Virus record (IMG/VR): IMGVR_UViG_3300044491_000950
Span: 1 to 32,317 of that record
Length of the DNA stretch: 32,317 bases
Source: a virus
Reading direction: 5' to 3' (one strand)
Positions 28,897-32,317 of the stretch are shown in pieces. The position numbers and the translations under genes were made by a program. The number at the start of each line of letters is the position of its first letter. Positions within the stretch are counted from its first letter, which is position 1. The notes beneath the pieces are model-generated. The model ran no database searches and was not told the origin of the DNA. It saw only the letters and a list, made by a program, of their open reading frames with translations.

Positions 28897-29973
28897 TTAC
28901 AAGTTTGGTTGCCAACGATGACGTGGAACCAACTTAATTTTATCTCTGGTAGCAACATATCCTTCGCCACCACGCTCACCTTTTGTAGTTGCTATAACAT
29001 CTGCACCAGCACTATCTAACTGATCAATAATATCGTTCTTTGCTGACTGTATTTTAACAACTAATTCTAGTATAGCATCCAATCCCTTGACATCTCCTGC
29101 CATAAGTTTAGTTTGCTGTCCTGCACTGACCTTGCTGGTTTTTAGCCAATCGAAGAATCCTGTCCTGAGACGATCTAACTTACCTTGCTTGGTCATTTGG
29201 TTAACATAGTTGTAGAGAATTGCATCTTTTCTACTCAGTCCCTGTTCCGGCGCTAACCATGTGTCTATTATTTGTGCGTTCGCATTCGCCGTACTAACTA
29301 TATCCTGAACTACACTGGTATCAACCTTAGGCTGATGTGTTACATATGTTTGACCTAGTACTACTACGTCATTGCTGTTTAGGCTTTTGGTATCTTTAAT
29401 AACAGTGCCATTGTTATCTCCAAATGCATCGTGGTATGTGTGTACTACTACACCCACACTGCTGCCCGCTACACGCTTGCCTAACGCACTGTTGGGGTCA
29501 ACAGTGTATGTAACTTTGTTAGGTGTAAACTGTAATCCTGCTTGTGAGCTTGCTATTGGCTTACGTGGACTGTACAATAAGTCTCCGTATACATATCCTC
29601 GCATATCACCGGGTGTGTTTGCTTCCAGTACATCAAACACTCCTGCCATTTCACTGGCAAAGTCTTTGCGCCATTCTTCACCTTTGCCTGTACTCATAAC
29701 AAAGTCTGCTAGTCCCTGACTGCTGGTTGTTTTGTTTTTGCCCCAGCCGTTTTTGCCAGTCATTACAAATTCACCATCTGGTTCTCTACCCCAAAACAGT
29801 GTAGGGTTACCATCCCATTTGATAGCTACATCGTTGCTGTCTTGTCCTAGTCGCTGTAGTATTTCTGCTGCTTTGAGTGCGCCTTTAGCGCCTTCAAACG
29901 TTACAAGGTCTTCGAGATGATTATACTCTCTGCCTTTTTGTGTAGCTTCTGTTAAAAACTGATTGGCTCTCAT
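28897..29973 (-). CDS. Nucleic-acid ligase-like nucleotidyltransferase, 358 aa
   Basis: Motifs of the covalent nucleotidyltransferase (ligase/capping) superfamily occur in order. IKWDGNPTLFWG (51-62) is motif I, with Lys52 as the adenylation site. RGYVYGDLLYS (125-135) resembles motif IIIa, GEGYV (336-340) motif IV, and KIKLVPRHRW (345-354) motif V. Spacing between IIIa and IV is longer than in T4 ligase, so it is a distinct branch, similar to proteins of marine T4-like phages. It starts MRANQFLTEA, with L-T-E as a possible prohead-protease site. The ATG overlaps the stop of the nucleotidyltransferase gene (TAATG). DNA versus RNA substrate cannot be told. Confidence 0.75.
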   Translation of the reverse strand: MRANQFLTEATQKGREYNHLEDLVTFEGAKGALKAAEILQRLGQDSNDVAIKWDGNPTLFWGREPDGEFVMTGKNGWGKNKTTSSQGLADFVMSTGKGEEWRKDFASEMAGVFDVLEANTPGDMRGYVYGDLLYSPRKPIASSQAGLQFTPNKVTYTVDPNSALGKRVAGSSVGVVVHTYHDAFGDNNGTVIKDTKSLNSNDVVVLGQTYVTHQPKVDTSVVQDIVSTANANAQIIDTWLAPEQGLSRKDAILYNYVNQMTKQGKLDRLRTGFFDWLKTSKVSAGQQTKLMAGDVKGLDAILELVVKIQSAKNDIIDQLDSAGADVIATTKGERGGEGYVATRDKIKLVPRHRWQPNL

Positions 29974-30794
29974 TAGTCAAGTTCTTTCCAATTTGGATCA
30001 TTTGCTCTGATGTTTGCTAATAGCTGTTCGCCTTCTTTGCCCAATGCTGCTACGATAGATTCAACACTGCCCATATCTTCTTTTCGGGCATTAGGGCCTA
30101 ATAATAATTTAGCAATCTCATTGATGTCACTGGTAATAAGTCCGTTGGGATCTTTTTTACCGTTTGGTAAACGTTTAAACAATCCAACATAGTTACTCCA
30201 CAGCATACCTTTTTCTCTGGCAATAATACTCAACAGTTGATGCTTGTTGGTACCTTTGAAAGGACTGCCTTTTGGAATACTATGTGTATGAAATTGTGCT
30301 GCATTGGCTGCATTAGGTACAACCATAATGTCTACTTGGTGCGTAGCATCGCCGCTTTTTACTTCTACGTGTACACTAGTACCGCTTTGTCCTGTATTAA
30401 ATCCTGCTAGGTCAAACACCTGTCGCAGTTTTTTACGGATGTCAGCATCTTTAGCGTCTTCCATATTGAAGTGTTGCTTGAGTTGATCCACATCAACAAT
30501 CATATCTAAGTCTCCACTTACTTTACCTGGAGTTGGTGTTGCGCCCGATCCAATGGGTATAGCAGTACTATTGGTCTTTGTCAACACACTGTTGATTGTT
30601 TTCATAATATCGGGTATTTTTTCGTGTGGAAAGTCGGTTGTGCCAGGAAAGACGTTGCCGCCTTCTTTCACATACTTTTTAAGTAGCTTGTTCTTTGTCT
30701 TTTTGTTGAAAAGACTTTTGCCTGTTAATCTACTGACTCTAAGTCCACGTTTTTTACGCTGCTTAGTCCCGCTTAATATGTCTGCTATTTTCAT
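29973..30794 (-). CDS. Nucleotidyltransferase-fold protein, 273 aa
   Basis: PIGSGATPTPGKVSGDLDMIVDVD (80-103) gives the pol-beta-type signature: G-S (82-83), then D-x-D (95, 97). HQVDIMVV (152-159) supplies the third Asp (155). The N-terminus is Lys/Arg-rich (KQRKKRGLRVSRLTGK). I chose ATG 30794 (MKIADILSG), which resembles the other late N-termini; a TTG 12 bases earlier with AGAGG is also possible. The family adds nucleotides to RNA, DNA, proteins or small molecules. Directly upstream of the ligase-like gene and coupled to it, it suggests a two-enzyme end-processing set. Confidence 0.75.
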   Translation of the reverse strand: MKIADILSGTKQRKKRGLRVSRLTGKSLFNKKTKNKLLKKYVKEGGNVFPGTTDFPHEKIPDIMKTINSVLTKTNSTAIPIGSGATPTPGKVSGDLDMIVDVDQLKQHFNMEDAKDADIRKKLRQVFDLAGFNTGQSGTSVHVEVKSGDATHQVDIMVVPNAANAAQFHTHSIPKGSPFKGTNKHQLLSIIAREKGMLWSNYVGLFKRLPNGKKDPNGLITSDINEIAKLLLGPNARKEDMGSVESIVAALGKEGEQLLANIRANDPNWKELD

Positions 30795-31029
30795 CGACTT
30801 TACCAATACCTCTTTGAAACTTACGTGGATCTTTGGTACGTATGCTATTAATCAAACGCTTGTTTAGGTCAGCGGCAGTTTCACTATCAAAACTTTCATT
30901 AATTAACTTAATTAAGTTTATCGCTGTAACTATCACTTGTTGTGCATTCGACTCAACAATATGCTTCTTGTCCCGTTTTGGTGACATAGCATTAATTTCT
31001 TCCAATAATGATCTCGTTTTACGCTTCAT
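30763..31029 (-). CDS. Small basic helical protein, 88 aa
   Basis: The start is the ATG at 31029 (MKRKTRSLLEEINAMSP); the frame extends to 31065 but would include the promoter. Both ends are basic (MSPKRDKKH; RTKDPRKFQRGIGK), with helical segments between. It overlaps the next gene by 32 bases. LLEE after a short basic start could be a protease site, but this is weak. Function unknown. Confidence 0.65.
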   Translation of the reverse strand: MKRKTRSLLEEINAMSPKRDKKHIVESNAQQVIVTAINLIKLINESFDSETAADLNKRLINSIRTKDPRKFQRGIGKVDENSRHIKRD

Positions 31030-31037
31030 CTTAATAG

Positions 31038-31045
31038 TATTTAGT
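31038..31045 (-). promoter_or_regulatory. Late-type octamer ACTAAATA, 8 nt before ATG 31029
   Basis: ACTAAATACTATT is followed by AAG and ATG. The 5-base tail CTATT matches the extended T4 late consensus as I recall it. The predicted leader is only 3 bases. Confidence 0.55.
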
Positions 31046-31256
31046 AAATATTGTTGCTGGAGCATTGGTGACTAGCACTTATGGCAGTTGCAAGAAAAAG
31101 GTTCTCAACATAGGATCCATTAAAAATAAGAGCAAAATCATCAATGGCATGCAAGGTACAAAACACAGGCACAACACAGGCTCATATTAATGACTCACCG
31201 TACTTTGCAGTTCAGAACACATATAGATAAAAGATAAGGTATACTGCACCTTTGCT
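31046..31256. other. Non-coding gap, no clear signal
   Basis: About 210 bases between the late octamer and the GNAT-like gene. I see no convincing gene, tRNA or terminator. Short A- and CA-rich stretches (AAAATAAGAG, ACACAGGCACAACACAGG) are present. Confidence 0.4.
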
Positions 31257-31679
31257 TCAGCACACTATATATTCAAAGTTTTGGCAATCTTTGTGTTTTG
31301 CCAAAAACGTTGCGCCATTCTTTAAGTGAAACTTTTCTGCCATCTCTGTTAAAGGACTCAATGTGACAAATCTTTTAACCCATTTTCGCTGCATACTGAT
31401 GAGCTCAGCTACTTCGTTTACTAATTCTCTCCCTGCTCTTGGTTTATAACTCCAAACAGTGTAAAACACTGCTACTTCATCACCAGCAAAATCCAAATCA
31501 CTTTCATTTGTTGGCACTTCTGTTGTGTACGCTACACATATACATGCAGCAATTTCTCCGTCACGCTCCAACACATACACTTCTCTGCCGCTACGTATGC
31601 GCCATTCTTTGCTAATGTGTGGTCTAACTGGATCATTTTCTATATGTTCTAATTCTTTTTCAGTTGCTAACCTGATCAC
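31257..31679 (-). CDS. GNAT-like acetyltransferase-fold protein, 140 aa
   Basis: MIRLATEKELEHIE, then REVYVLERDGEIAACICVAYT, and YKPRAGRELVNEVAELI (a weak version of the acetyl-CoA loop) followed by FHLKNGATFL fit the GNAT fold. The usual R/Q-x-x-G-x-G/A loop is only partial (RAGREL), so catalytic activity is uncertain. It overlaps the helicase stop by 4 bases (ATGA). Similar small GNAT-like proteins sit by helicase genes in other marine T4-like phages. The substrate is unknown. Confidence 0.7.
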   Translation of the reverse strand: MIRLATEKELEHIENDPVRPHISKEWRIRSGREVYVLERDGEIAACICVAYTTEVPTNESDLDFAGDEVAVFYTVWSYKPRAGRELVNEVAELISMQRKWVKRFVTLSPLTEMAEKFHLKNGATFLAKHKDCQNFEYIVC

Positions 31680-32317
31680 TCGCTTTTCCTTAACAAACTT
31701 TTTAATCTATCTGTAGCATCAACTTGTGGATTGGCGTCCATGTTATTCTCTGTAACACTTTCACCTGCTGGTGCTACACTGCTTTTTGTTTTTAGTTTTT
31801 GATAGATGCTGGTTACTGCACCTTCATCTTCTTGATCGTCTGGATCTAAGTCTTCAATTTTCAAACTGTCCATGTTAAATGCCAAGTCCAGTTTACTACC
31901 GACCCCACTACTACTACGTGTTTTCATAAATTGTATTTGTACTCTGCCACGCTCTCGCATAGCTCTACTGCTGAAAATACCAATCAAGTTGTCTGCTGTG
32001 TTAATCTTACTAATACCGCCTGCAATGTGGCTGTGGTCAAATTCAATCTCATCAACTGCACTACGATTCAACTGCGATGCTGTTACAAATAATATACCAA
32101 GTTCAGTTGCCAAGTTACGCAATTCCTCACTAACAAATTTATCTTTAATAAATTGATCGCTTGGGTTAACTTTAACTGTGACTGGCATCATAAGATCCAA
32201 ATAGTCGACTAGTAGTGCATCAACATGCAAATTGTGTTGTATTTGATATTCTCTCATATATGCTTTGATGTCGTTAACAGTAGTACCATTCTTCATTTGT
32301 ATTACTTGTAGTTTGCC
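31676..32317 (-). CDS. 41: Replicative DNA helicase, gp41/DnaB type, C-terminal part
   Basis: 213 residues are visible; the N-terminal part lies beyond the window edge, in frame from GKLQVIQMKNG. HVDALLVDYLDLMMP is the Walker B strand, and LGILFVTASQLNRSA is the DnaB H3 strand with the Gln sensor. DHSHIAGGISKINTADNLIGI and RGRVQIQFMKTRSSSGVGSKL are motif H4 and the C-terminal beta-hairpin, with the lysine and arginine that bind ATP in trans. It is the hexameric helicase of the phage replisome. The C-terminal acidic tail (DLDPDDQEDEG) is disordered. It is coupled to the GNAT-like gene. Confidence 0.9.
   Translation of the reverse strand, partial: GKLQVIQMKNGTTVNDIKAYMREYQIQHNLHVDALLVDYLDLMMPVTVKVNPSDQFIKDKFVSEELRNLATELGILFVTASQLNRSAVDEIEFDHSHIAGGISKINTADNLIGIFSSRAMRERGRVQIQFMKTRSSSGVGSKLDLAFNMDSLKIEDLDPDDQEDEGAVTSIYQKLKTKSSVAPAGESVTENNMDANPQVDATDRLKSLLRKSE

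Overview
The window is a piece of a T4-like (myovirus) phage genome, probably a marine phage of an alphaproteobacterium. The T4-like assignment rests on a gp41-type replicative helicase at the right edge, a class Ia ribonucleotide reductase with glutaredoxin, T4-type late promoter octamers (NATAAATA), a PAAR-type spike tip, and many small genes packed stop-to-start on one strand. The host guess rests on a DUF1127-like protein, a phasin-like protein and a SleB-type hydrolase, and is an inference. I see no tRNA, photosynthesis gene, integrase, transposon or CRISPR array. Every gene except the first lies on the minus strand, so transcription runs from high to low coordinates.

Layout from the right, in transcription order. 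At 32317-31257 are the C-terminal part of the helicase and a GNAT-like protein. At 31045-24375 is a block of late, probably virion-associated genes: a nucleotidyltransferase-like protein, a ligase-like protein, small basic and Cys-rich proteins, and a repeat-bearing structural protein. At 24378-22377 are tail or fibre-type proteins and a PD-(D/E)XK nuclease. At 21965-18193 are nrdA, nrdB and glutaredoxin. At 18215-15041 are a beta-barrel-like protein, the PAAR tip and an 844-residue tail protein with a carbohydrate-binding-like module. At 14997-12502 is an early region of small unknown genes with strong sigma70-type promoters. At 12486-11274 are a cell-wall hydrolase and a P-loop kinase. At 11245-6931 are a nuclease-fold protein, a long coiled-coil membrane protein, then translation factor IF3 and ribosomal protein bS21 in one overlapping pair. 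At 6367-2833 are a phasin-like protein, Hsp20, ClpS, GMP reductase and a 455-residue protein. At 2744-1600 is a cluster of tiny genes including the DUF1127-like one. At 1598-770 are a 2OG-Fe(II) oxygenase and a small gene, which converge with a plus-strand class 3 lipase.

Four things stand out. (1) The 563-base gap between the phasin-like gene and the gene ending at 6931 has, on the strand opposite to all neighbouring genes, a sigma70-type promoter, a four-way-junction RNA whose two hairpin loops are exactly complementary (possible kissing loops), and an intrinsic terminator. This is a candidate undescribed RNA of about 420 nt. (2) Six genes have a late promoter octamer exactly 5 nt before their ATG and no close Shine-Dalgarno sequence. 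By T4 spacing transcription would start on the ATG itself, giving leaderless late mRNAs. (3) The phage carries its own full-length IF3 together with bS21, two factors that act where start codons are chosen, so the leaderless genes and these factors may belong together. (4) Several late proteins share short N-termini resembling T4 capsid-targeting peptides (cut after I/L-x-E). They include the ligase-like, nucleotidyltransferase-like and kinase proteins, which suggests nucleic-acid end-processing proteins packaged in the head and injected.
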